Positions 1 through 5,643 of a stretch of DNA of 5,643 nucleotides are shown one piece after another. Source of the stretch: UBA4615 sp049422085. GTDB taxonomy: Bacteria; Pseudomonadota; Gammaproteobacteria; Burkholderiales; Burkholderiaceae_E. Numbering within the stretch: position 1 is the first letter of the stretch; each line of letters starts with the position of its first letter. The stretch is from assembly GCA_049422085.1 (NCBI GenBank), contig JBMSOD010000202.1, forward strand, positions 1 to 5,643. Direction: 5' to 3'. Made by a program: the position numbers and the translations under genes. The notes under the pieces are model-generated. The model saw nothing but the letters and a program-made list of their open reading frames with translations. It was not told the origin of the DNA and made no database searches.

Positions 1-668
1 CTCAGATCGACTCTCAGCGGCCGCAGATCGTTCTCATGGATGTGCAGATGCCGGGGATGACCGGCATCGAACTGGCGCGTCATGTGTCGGCACGGGCCGC
101 TGAAGCCGATCAGGATGATCCCAAGCACATGCCGCTGGTGATCTTTGTGACCGCCTTCGATGAATTTGCAGTCGATGCCTTCGAGGTCAATGCGCTCGAT
201 TACCTGCTCAAGCCCGTGAGGGCGCAGCGATTGCTTGGTGCTCTGAAAAAGGCGCAATCCCTGATTCCCGAAGAGCATATCGATGCGCTCGACCAGCTTG
301 CCCGTGCGACCAACACCCGCCGCAGGCATCTGTCCGTGCACGAGCGAGGACGCGTCGTCCTGGTGCCGCTGGAGCAGGTGGTTTATCTCAAGGCCGAGCT
401 CAAATACATCACGGTGCGGACCAAAGAGCGCGAGTTCCTGATTGAGGAGTCGCTGACCGCTCTCGAAGACGAGTTCGGCGATCGCTTTGTCCGGATTCAC
501 AGAAATGCGCTTGTGGCCCGCAACCTGATCGCAGGCTTCGAGCGGGTGACTCCGGATGGCGAGAGCGAGGTGGGCGACCCGTACTGGCAGGTCGTCTTGC
601 GTGATATTCCCGAGAAGCTGCCGGTCAGCCGCCGACAGTGGTCCATCGTCAAAGGCCTTGCGGCCTGA
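1..668 (+). CDS. algR: LytTR-family response regulator (AlgR-like), 5'-truncated by the window edge
   Basis: Two-domain response regulator that would be phosphorylated by a histidine kinase and then bind DNA. The reading frame is open to the left edge (first full codon at 3), so the ATG at 36 is internal: it lies one codon before the presumed phospho-acceptor Asp (39-41) in the motif LMDVQMPGMTG. About 40 receiver residues should be missing. Other receiver landmarks are the conserved Thr of FVTAFDEF (150-152) and the Lys of DYLLKPV (210-212). A LytTR domain follows at about 327-650, with VVYLKAELKYITV and the typical FVRIHRNALV core. The protein ends in GLAA and TGA. It lies directly upstream of hemC, as algR does in Pseudomonas, where AlgR pairs with the kinase AlgZ/FimS; a kinase gene would be expected to the left but is not in view. 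The family call is firm. The symbol rests on domain order and neighbours, and targets need not match those of Pseudomonas AlgR. Confidence 0.9.
   Translation, partial: QIDSQRPQIVLMDVQMPGMTGIELARHVSARAAEADQDDPKHMPLVIFVTAFDEFAVDAFEVNALDYLLKPVRAQRLLGALKKAQSLIPEEHIDALDQLARATNTRRRHLSVHERGRVVLVPLEQVVYLKAELKYITVRTKEREFLIEESLTALEDEFGDRFVRIHRNALVARNLIAGFERVTPDGESEVGDPYWQVVLRDIPEKLPVSRRQWSIVKGLAA
653..666 (+). other. Small perfect hairpin at the regulator/hemC junction
   Basis: AGGCC (653-657), a four-base loop TTGC and GGCCT (662-666) form a perfect 5-bp stem. It covers the last codons of the regulator and the T of its stop codon, and ends 16 bases before the chosen hemC ATG. No T-run follows, so it is not an intrinsic terminator. 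It might affect hemC ribosome access or be chance in GC-rich coding DNA. Confidence 0.25.
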
Positions 669-682
669 ACCGGATGCCTTCC

Positions 683-1582
683 ATGTCTGCTCCGCGCCGT
701 CTGGTCATTGCTACCCGTGAGAGTCGTCTGGCGCTTTGGCAGGCTCATCATGTCCGCGATCGGCTTCGGGCGCTCTATCCGGAGTGCGAGGTCGAGTTGC
801 TGGGCATGACCACCACCGGCGATCAGATCCTGGATCGCACCCTGAGCGAAATCGGCGGTAAGGGTCTGTTCACCAAGGAGCTTGAGGTCGCGCTTGCCGA
901 TGGCCGGGCCGACCTTGCCGTGCATTCGCTCAAAGATGTGCCGATGGAACTGCCGGAGGGTTTCGAACTCGCGGCGGTGCTCGAGCGTGAGGACCCGCGG
1001 GATGCCTTCGTGTCGGTCAGGTACGCCTCTTTCGAGGCCTTGCCCCAGGGCGCCCGGATCGGCACCTCCAGCCTGCGTCGCGGGGCCCAGATTGCGCAAA
1101 CCCGTCCGGATCTTCAGATTCTGCCCTTGCGGGGCAACCTGGATACCCGGTTGGGCAAACTCGACCGCGGCGAGTACGACGCCATTGTGCTTGCAGCGGC
1201 TGGCCTCAAGCGTCTGGGCCTGTCCGAGCGGATCCGACAGGTGTTGCCGCCCTCTCTCAGTCTGCCGGCCCCGGGACAGGGCGCGCTCGGCATCGAGATC
1301 ATGAGCCACCGGTCCGACGTTCGCGGCTGGCTGGCACCCCTGGTGCACAGCACCACCTGGCTCGAAGTGACGGCCGAGCGTGCGGTGTCCCGTGCGCTCG
1401 GGGGCAGTTGCAGGATTCCGCTTGCGGCCTATGCCGTGGTTCAGCCCGATGGCAGCTTGCAACTCGATGCGCTGTTGGCAACCGACAATCGATTCCGAAC
1501 CACCCGGGTCAGTACCGACAATGCCCCGGCCTTCGATTCGGCCGAAGCGCTGGGCCTGCGCGCAGCCGAACAACTCGCCTGA
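683..1582 (+). CDS. hemC: Hydroxymethylbilane synthase (porphobilinogen deaminase)
   Basis: Cytoplasmic enzyme that joins four porphobilinogen molecules head to tail into hydroxymethylbilane, building on a covalently bound dipyrromethane cofactor. From the ATG at 683 the protein has 299 residues. Family motifs run in order: IATRESRLALWQAHHV (9-24), GGKGLFTKELE (58-68), AVHSLKDVP (79-87) with the catalytic Asp85, GTSSLRR (127-133), LRGNLDTRL (149-157), LPAPGQGALGIE (194-205) and GGSCRIPLAAY (240-250) with Cys243, the cofactor attachment site. These positions sit one residue from Asp84 and Cys242 of the E. coli enzyme, which supports this start; a GGA at 672-674 gives a weak ribosome site. The ATG at 674 would add three residues, and an ATG at 638 would overlap the regulator. 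The gene follows the regulator by 14 bases. The C-terminus stops at AAEQLA, clearly shorter than the E. coli protein, which has roughly 20 more residues after the equivalent point; see findings. Confidence 0.96.
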   Translation: MSAPRRLVIATRESRLALWQAHHVRDRLRALYPECEVELLGMTTTGDQILDRTLSEIGGKGLFTKELEVALADGRADLAVHSLKDVPMELPEGFELAAVLEREDPRDAFVSVRYASFEALPQGARIGTSSLRRGAQIAQTRPDLQILPLRGNLDTRLGKLDRGEYDAIVLAAAGLKRLGLSERIRQVLPPSLSLPAPGQGALGIEIMSHRSDVRGWLAPLVHSTTWLEVTAERAVSRALGGSCRIPLAAYAVVQPDGSLQLDALLATDNRFRTTRVSTDNAPAFDSAEALGLRAAEQLA

Positions 1583-1623
1583 GCCCTGATGTCGCGCCGC
1601 GGCTCGCGGACGCGCACTTGCCG

Positions 1624-2454
1624 ATGAGGCGCATGGCTGTTCTGACCCAGCCCAGACTGCGTGTGCAGCCCTGGCTTGATGCGCTGGACAAGGCCGACAT
1701 GGGCTGGATGCATTGGCCCCTGTCCGATCTGGCGATCACTCCGGGGATCTCCGTGTCCGAGCTGCATGAACGCATTGCAGCCAACGCCTGGACCCTATTG
1801 CCAAGCCCCAGTGCTGTGATCCTGCTGATGCGGGCCCTGTCACGGGCGGGCCTGGCCTGGCCGAGCGCTTGCGGACTCGGGCTGATCGGACCCGGGAGCC
1901 ATCGCGCTCTGAAGGACTGGCTTGATCGAGTGCCTGGGCTTCGTGAGGCCGCCCTGATCCAGCCAGCGCAGGCCCCGTTTGATGCGGCCGGTCTGATGTC
2001 ACACCCGCAGTTCAGTCAGCCCCACCAGGTGCAGGGGCTGCGGGTTCTCGTCCTGCATCGGCCGGACGGGCAGGACCGGTGGCTCAGGCTGCTGCTCAGC
2101 CGAGGCGCACGCCTGGAGATTCATGCCTTCTATCACCAGCGCCCGCTCGATCTTGATCCGGACGCCTTGCGCTGGCTCGCTGCGCAGGGGACATCGCAGC
2201 CCTTATCCGAAGCGCTGTCCGGGCTGGTGCTTTCCGTGGCCAGTCGCGGGGCGGGATTGACCCTGCTGAGGGCAGCGCAATCGCTCGGTCTTCAGGCCTG
2301 GATGACGGACCAGGACCTGCTCACCCATCATCCTGCGATAGCGCAGGCCATGCATGAAGCGGGTTTCAGGCGGGTTCACCTGCATGATCCGGGTGTTGAT
2401 GCCTTTATCGCGAAGGTGAGGGCGTTAGAATCCCGGCAAAGTGCCCGCCCATGA
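1624..2454 (+). CDS. hemD: Uroporphyrinogen-III synthase
   Basis: Cytoplasmic enzyme that cyclises hydroxymethylbilane to uroporphyrinogen III while inverting ring D, the step after HemC. The protein has 276 residues, slightly longer than the usual 245-260. It has the two-lobed HemD layout: an N-terminal beta strand MAVLTQPR (4-11), the WTLLPSPSAV segment (56-65), a linker, a second lobe starting GLRVLVLHRPDG (138-149) with LLSRGARLEIHAFYHQRPL (157-175), and a C-terminal stretch HHPAIAQAMHEAGF (235-248) ending in VDAFIAKV. HemD is weakly conserved, so the call draws strength from its place between hemC and hemX. The start is uncertain: ATG 1624, ATG 1633 (best match to the E. coli N-terminus) and TTG 1618 (seven bases after a GGA at 1608-1610) are all possible. 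It is not fused to HemX, unlike in some betaproteobacteria; its TGA overlaps the hemX ATG. Confidence 0.92.
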   Translation: MRRMAVLTQPRLRVQPWLDALDKADMGWMHWPLSDLAITPGISVSELHERIAANAWTLLPSPSAVILLMRALSRAGLAWPSACGLGLIGPGSHRALKDWLDRVPGLREAALIQPAQAPFDAAGLMSHPQFSQPHQVQGLRVLVLHRPDGQDRWLRLLLSRGARLEIHAFYHQRPLDLDPDALRWLAAQGTSQPLSEALSGLVLSVASRGAGLTLLRAAQSLGLQAWMTDQDLLTHHPAIAQAMHEAGFRRVHLHDPGVDAFIAKVRALESRQSARP

Positions 2455-3545
2455 TGTCCCAAGCTCCTGACTCCTCCAGCGCTTCAAGCACCGGCGCAGA
2501 CGCTGTCCCTGTCTCGACACAGAGCGCCAGTCGCTGGGCCTCGCCCTGGTTCTGGGGCGGACTGGTGTTGCTGGCGATCGTTCTGGCTGCCATGGCCTGG
2601 ATGCAGCAACGCTCGGGTCGGACCGAAAGGGAGCTGGCCCGCCGGGCCCAGGCGTCCGACGCGCGGGTGGCCGTTGCCGAGCAGCAGATCAAGGCGCTTT
2701 CGGAAAGCCTCCGTGAGGTGCAGGGCAAGTCGGCTGTGATCGAGGCCAGGCTGGCAGAGTCACTCGGCCAGCAAGCCCAGATGAGGCTGCTCTATGAACA
2801 GGTGGCGCAAGCCCGTGGCGAGGCTGTCCTGGCCGAGGTCGAAAGCGCAGTGACCATGGCGGCCCACCAGCTTCAGCTGACGGGCAATGTCCCGTCAGCC
2901 CTGATCGCCCTGCAGGAGGCCGATCGCAGCCTGTCGCGCTCCAATCAGCCCGAGGCCCTTGGCTTGCGGCGAGTACTGACCCGGGACATCGAACGACTCA
3001 AGGCCCTTCCCGTGGCGGATTTCGCAAGCGCGGTCAATCGCCTCGATGCCGTGATGGCTCAGATCGATCAGCTCCCGCTCAGGGCTGATGTTCGAGCACC
3101 GGAACAGACCCCCCAGGCCGATCTGGAGGAGCCTGTCGAGCCCGGACTGCGTGGACTGCCTGCCCGCATGGTGCGTACCGGCGCTCAGGGCTGGCAGGCC
3201 TTCGTCGCGGAGTTGCGACAGCTTGTGACTGTGCAGCGGATCGACGAACCGGAAGCCTTTCTGCTCAGTCCGTCGCAAAGGACGTTTGCCAGAGAGAATT
3301 TGCGACTGATGCTGCTCAATGCCAGGCTGAACCTGCTGGCCCGCAATGAATCGCTGTTCAGGGCTGATGTGGCCAAGGCGCTGGGACAGATGCAGCGCTA
3401 TTTTGATCCGGGTGCACGGTCGGTCGCATCGTCGATCAATACCTTGCGTCAGTTCGAGTCGGGCGCACTGTCGCTTCAGCTGCCATCGCTCAATGAAACC
3501 CTGGCTGCGATCCGGACGGCGCGAGCGGCAGGAGAGAGCCGTTGA
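2451..3545 (+). CDS. hemX: HemX family membrane protein
   Basis: Protein of 364 residues, near the E. coli HemX length of about 390. A Ser/Ala-rich, probably disordered cytoplasmic tail (1-30) precedes one transmembrane helix (about 33-51, WFWGGLVLLAIVLAAMAW). A predicted coiled coil follows (about 56-112, rich in Arg, Glu, Ala and Gln), then a helical domain, probably periplasmic, with family-like stretches RLLYEQVAQARGEAVLAEVE (112-131), LTGNVPSALIALQEADRSL (143-161) and VNRLDAVMAQIDQLPL (195-210). A Pro/Glu-rich linker (about 216-232) splits this domain, and LRLMLLNARLNLLARNE (284-300) and MQRYFDPGA (314-322) follow. HemX proteins are often labelled uroporphyrinogen-III C-methyltransferase, but no methyltransferase motif is visible; that label comes from fused or neighbouring genes. 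The biochemical role is unknown. The ATG lies in an ATGA overlap with hemD and no clear Shine-Dalgarno is seen, so coupled translation is likely. A second ATG follows directly at 2454. Confidence 0.9.
   Translation: MMSQAPDSSSASSTGADAVPVSTQSASRWASPWFWGGLVLLAIVLAAMAWMQQRSGRTERELARRAQASDARVAVAEQQIKALSESLREVQGKSAVIEARLAESLGQQAQMRLLYEQVAQARGEAVLAEVESAVTMAAHQLQLTGNVPSALIALQEADRSLSRSNQPEALGLRRVLTRDIERLKALPVADFASAVNRLDAVMAQIDQLPLRADVRAPEQTPQADLEEPVEPGLRGLPARMVRTGAQGWQAFVAELRQLVTVQRIDEPEAFLLSPSQRTFARENLRLMLLNARLNLLARNESLFRADVAKALGQMQRYFDPGARSVASSINTLRQFESGALSLQLPSLNETLAAIRTARAAGESR
3530..3534 (+). promoter_or_regulatory. Shine-Dalgarno site of hemY
   Basis: AGGAG at 3530-3534 lies seven bases before the TTG at 3542, an ideal spacing. 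It decides the unusual TTG start of hemY, because no ATG or in-frame GTG lies upstream of the first membrane helix. It is the clearest ribosome binding site I saw in the window and lies inside the last codons of hemX. Confidence 0.7.
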
Positions 3546-4720
3546 AGTGGCTTGTCTGGGCGCTCGTGGTGTTCTCGAGCGCCGTGGGGCTCGCACTGGT
3601 CCTTCGGTTCAATGAAGGCAATGTGGCCATTCTCTGGCCTCCCTATCGGATCGATGTGTCGGTCAATCTGGCGCTTGCCCTGGGCGTACTGGGCTTTGCC
3701 GGCCTGCACCTGGCGATCAATGCACTGAGCCGTGCGCTTGATCTTCCGCGAAAGGTCCGTGAGTATCGGCAGCGCCGTCAGGAGCAGGCGGCCCATCAGT
3801 CCCTGCGTGAGGCCATTCTCGCGTTCTTCGAGGGCCGCCTTGCACGAAGTGAACGACTGGCCCGCTCGGCACTGGCTTCGTCCGCGCTGCGAGCTCCCGC
3901 TGCGCTGATTGCGGCAAGGGCCGCTCACCGAATGCAGGAGCACACCCGGCGAGATGACTGGCTGCGGGTGGCGGCCGAGGATCCGGTGGCCACCAGTGCG
4001 GTCCTGATGCTGCAGGCCGAGATGGCCGTCGAGGACCGGCGAACGCCTGAAGCACTTGAGCTGCTCGATACCCTGCGCGCCAGAGGAGCCCTGCACATCG
4101 TGGCGCTACGCACAGACCTGCGGGCTCGCGAGCAGGCAGGCCATTGGGACGAGATGCTGCGGATTCTTCGTCTGATCGAGCACCGTGATGCGCTTCACCC
4201 GAGTGTGGTTCGCAAACTCCGCCTGACCGCCCTGCAGGGGCTCTTGACCCGGTGCGCGGATGACCTTGGGGAGATCAGAACGCTGTTGCGCAGCCTGCGG
4301 GCCCAGGAAAGGCTCGAACCCGACTCCGCATGTCTGATTGCCTCGGCGTTTGTTCAGGCCGGAGCGATGGAGGAGGCCAGGCGCCTGCTTGAGCCTGCAA
4401 TCGACCTGGATCCAGACGAATCCTGTCTGTCGGTCTGGACCCGAACCTGCGAGGGGCGCGAGCGGGAGAGCATGGAAAGGCTGCAGAACTGGCGTCAGCG
4501 CCACGGTGACCGACCCGCACTCGCATTGGCGACCGGGCGGGTCTGCACGATTGCGCGCCTGTGGGGCAAGGCCGAGGAATCATTGCTTGACGCAGTCAAA
4601 CGGGCACCTTCGACCGAAACCCACCTGGCGCTTGCTGCGCTCTACGAATCGCTTGAGCGGACGCAGGATGCGTCGGCTCAATTCAAGCTGGCCGCCCTGG
4701 CCGCCCCTTCTCAACCGTGA
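3542..4720 (+). CDS. hemY: HemY family protein, membrane-anchored with TPR-like repeats
   Basis: Inner-membrane protein of 392 residues, close to E. coli HemY at about 400. Two transmembrane helices (about 3-22 and 42-62) flank a short loop containing the family signature NVAILWPPYRIDVS (27-40). The sequence then turns basic (KVREYRQRRQ, 71-80), placing the rest on the cytoplasmic side. An alpha-helical part with TPR-like repeats follows: LREAILAFFEGRLARSERL (88-106), PEALELLDTL (169-178), AGAMEEARRLLEPAIDLDP (273-291) and LALAALYESLERTQDASAQF (362-381). The role is uncertain; the family has been linked to late heme biosynthesis and complex formation. It is not the Bacillus protoporphyrinogen oxidase also called HemY: no FAD-binding motif is present. 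The start is TTG, overlapping the hemX stop as TTGA and preceded by AGGAG. The 3' end overlaps the convergent aldehyde dehydrogenase gene by ten bases. Confidence 0.92.
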   Translation: MKWLVWALVVFSSAVGLALVLRFNEGNVAILWPPYRIDVSVNLALALGVLGFAGLHLAINALSRALDLPRKVREYRQRRQEQAAHQSLREAILAFFEGRLARSERLARSALASSALRAPAALIAARAAHRMQEHTRRDDWLRVAAEDPVATSAVLMLQAEMAVEDRRTPEALELLDTLRARGALHIVALRTDLRAREQAGHWDEMLRILRLIEHRDALHPSVVRKLRLTALQGLLTRCADDLGEIRTLLRSLRAQERLEPDSACLIASAFVQAGAMEEARRLLEPAIDLDPDESCLSVWTRTCEGRERESMERLQNWRQRHGDRPALALATGRVCTIARLWGKAEESLLDAVKRAPSTETHLALAALYESLERTQDASAQFKLAALAAPSQP

Positions 4721-5643
4721 CGGATGGCAATGGTTTTCAGGCGTGTGAAACCATAGAGTGCTTCAAATCCTTTTTCCCGGCCGTGTCCGCTGTGTCGAAC
4801 ACCACCAAAGGGAAGCTCCACGCCGCCACCTGCACCATAGTTGTTGATGAAGACCTGACCGGCCTCCAGGGAACGCGCCAACCTCAACTGCCGTGATCCG
4901 TCCCGGGTCCACAAACCCGCAACCAGTCCGTAGTCGGTGCCGTTGGCCAGAGCAACCGCTTCGTCTTCGGAATCAAAAGGACATACCGCCAGGACAGGTC
5001 CGAAGATTTCCTGTTGCCATAGGCGACTCTGGCTGGGGACATCTCGCAAAAGCACAGGCGCTTGATAAAAACCGCTGGCAGGGGCGCTGTCGATGACCTC
5101 GCCCTGCGCGGCGATGGTCAGCCCTTCGTTCTGCGCATCGGAGAGGAAATCCCAGACTCGTTGCTGCTGCTTGCGATTGACCAGGGGACCAAGATCCAGA
5201 TCGAGATGCGCCGGGCCTGCCTGCAGCGCGCTGAATCGTGCGCACAGCTGCTCCATCACGGGCTCGTAAACACTTCGCTCGACCAGAATGCGGCTGCCTG
5301 CCGAGCAGGTCTGGCCAGCGTTCTGGATGATGGCGTTGACGAGCACGGGCAGGGCGGTCGGCAGATCAGCATCCGCAAAGACCAGTTGTGGCGACTTGCC
5401 GCCCAACTCGAGTGTGACTGGGCAGTGCCGGTCGGCAGCGGCATGGGCAACCCGTTGTCCCGTAGCGGTGGAGCCGGTGAAAGAGACATGATCGATGCCG
5501 GGATGCTCGCTCAGGGCCTGACCCGCTTCGGCGCCATAGCCGGTGACGATATTGAGCACGCCCGCCGGAAACCCCGCCAGAGCGGCGAGTTCGGCGGCGC
5601 GCAGGATGGACAGACATGCGTCTTCTGCAGGCTTGACCACACA
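4711..5643 (-). CDS. Aldehyde dehydrogenase family protein, N-terminus outside the window
   Basis: NAD(P)-dependent oxidation of an aldehyde to the carboxylic acid, in the cytoplasm. About 310 C-terminal residues of a protein normally 470-500 long are visible. The frame is open at the right edge and starts inside VVKPAED, part of the cofactor-binding region, so the GTG at 5640 is not the true start. Motifs in order are VSFTGSTATG (5490-5461, nicotinamide-nucleotide binding), LELGGKSPQLVF with the general-base Glu (codon 5407-5409), NAGQTCSAGSR with the nucleophile Cys (codon 5305-5307), EIFGPVLAV with the cofactor-ribose-binding Glu (codon 5008-5010) and ELPFGGVRHSGHGREKG near the end. All catalytic residues in view are intact. 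The substrate cannot be told: the C-terminus NNYGAGGGVELPFGG is typical of broad-specificity family members. It is convergent with hemY, hence not part of the hem operon, and its promoter lies outside. Confidence 0.96.
   Translation of the reverse strand, partial: CVVKPAEDACLSILRAAELAALAGFPAGVLNIVTGYGAEAGQALSEHPGIDHVSFTGSTATGQRVAHAAADRHCPVTLELGGKSPQLVFADADLPTALPVLVNAIIQNAGQTCSAGSRILVERSVYEPVMEQLCARFSALQAGPAHLDLDLGPLVNRKQQQRVWDFLSDAQNEGLTIAAQGEVIDSAPASGFYQAPVLLRDVPSQSRLWQQEIFGPVLAVCPFDSEDEAVALANGTDYGLVAGLWTRDGSRQLRLARSLEAGQVFINNYGAGGGVELPFGGVRHSGHGREKGFEALYGFTRLKTIAIRHG
4730..4754. other. Imperfect hairpin just past the hemY stop
   Basis: ATGGTTTTCA (4730-4739) pairs with TGAAACCAT (4746-4754): nine base pairs, one bulged T (4737) and a six-base loop. 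It starts ten bases after the hemY stop and lies wholly inside the aldehyde dehydrogenase coding region. A run of five T (4771-4775) comes 17 bases later, too far for a classical intrinsic terminator. It could help end or protect the hem transcript, but the bases also encode the conserved GFTRLKT ending, so chance is likely. Confidence 0.25.

Noticed and set aside
497..1573. Long open frame of 358 codons on the reverse strand, antisense to hemC
   Set aside because: hemC on the plus strand has every family motif. The reverse frame has a composition rich in Arg, Gly and Gln with no recognisable domain, as expected for a shadow in GC-rich DNA.
1408..1623. Upstream extension of the hemD frame by 72 codons into hemC
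   Set aside because: It overlaps the conserved C-terminal domain of hemC and its residues do not resemble HemD. HemD homology begins at about 1633.
2451..3545. Uroporphyrinogen-III C-methyltransferase activity for HemX
   Set aside because: No SAM-binding glycine-rich loop or other methyltransferase motif is visible; the protein is one membrane helix, a coiled coil and a helical domain.
2895..3596. Reverse-strand open frame of 233 codons opposite hemX
   Set aside because: hemX has membrane, coiled-coil and family features in the plus frame. The antisense product looks like low-complexity shadow sequence.
3542..4720. Protoporphyrinogen oxidase (the Bacillus protein also called HemY)
   Set aside because: No N-terminal dinucleotide-binding motif; two membrane helices and TPR-like repeats instead.
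4730..4775. Intrinsic terminator for hemY
   Set aside because: The hairpin at 4730-4754 is bulged and AT-containing, and the T-run is 17 bases away. Listed only as a hairpin.
1..5643. AlgR-type binding sites (CCGTTCGTC as in Pseudomonas)
   Set aside because: Reading both strands by eye, I saw no exact copy; partial matches are not informative.
1..5643. Mobile elements, CRISPR arrays, tRNA or rRNA genes
   Set aside because: No direct-repeat array, transposase motif, terminal inverted repeat or RNA-gene signature was found; coding is almost continuous.

Overview
The window looks like chromosomal housekeeping DNA from a GC-rich proteobacterium. The order LytTR/AlgR-type regulator - hemC - hemD - hemX - hemY is a known arrangement in Gamma- and Betaproteobacteria. 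HemX and HemY belong to families typical of those classes, and the wording of HemC and of the aldehyde dehydrogenase reminds me most of Burkholderiales. A betaproteobacterium is my best guess, but it rests on recall, not on a search. No mobile element, CRISPR array, tRNA or rRNA is visible, and the window is coding almost from end to end.

Bases 1-4720 (+ strand) hold five tightly packed co-directional genes. The first is the 3' part of a response regulator with a receiver domain and a LytTR DNA-binding domain (stop at 668; its 5' end lies outside the window). Next come hemC (683-1582, hydroxymethylbilane synthase), hemD (1624-2454, uroporphyrinogen-III synthase), hemX (2451-3545, membrane-anchored protein with a periplasmic domain) and hemY (3542-4720, two-helix membrane protein with a TPR-like C-terminal part). 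HemC and HemD catalyse consecutive steps from porphobilinogen to uroporphyrinogen III, the last common precursor of heme, siroheme and cobalamin. HemX and HemY are inner-membrane partners of poorly defined function, HemY having been linked to heme biosynthesis. hemD/hemX and hemX/hemY overlap by four bases (ATGA and TTGA), which points to translational coupling.

Bases 4711-5643 (- strand) hold the C-terminal two thirds of an NAD(P)-dependent aldehyde dehydrogenase. It runs convergently into hemY with a 10-bp overlap of the two 3' ends, so there is no intergenic spacer. Its N-terminal part lies beyond the right edge.

I found no new system. The points most worth a second look are the short C-terminus of HemC, whose frame beyond the stop stays open exactly to an ATGA overlap with hemD; the TTG start of hemY; possible local hairpins at two gene ends; and the use of TGA by all six visible stop codons.
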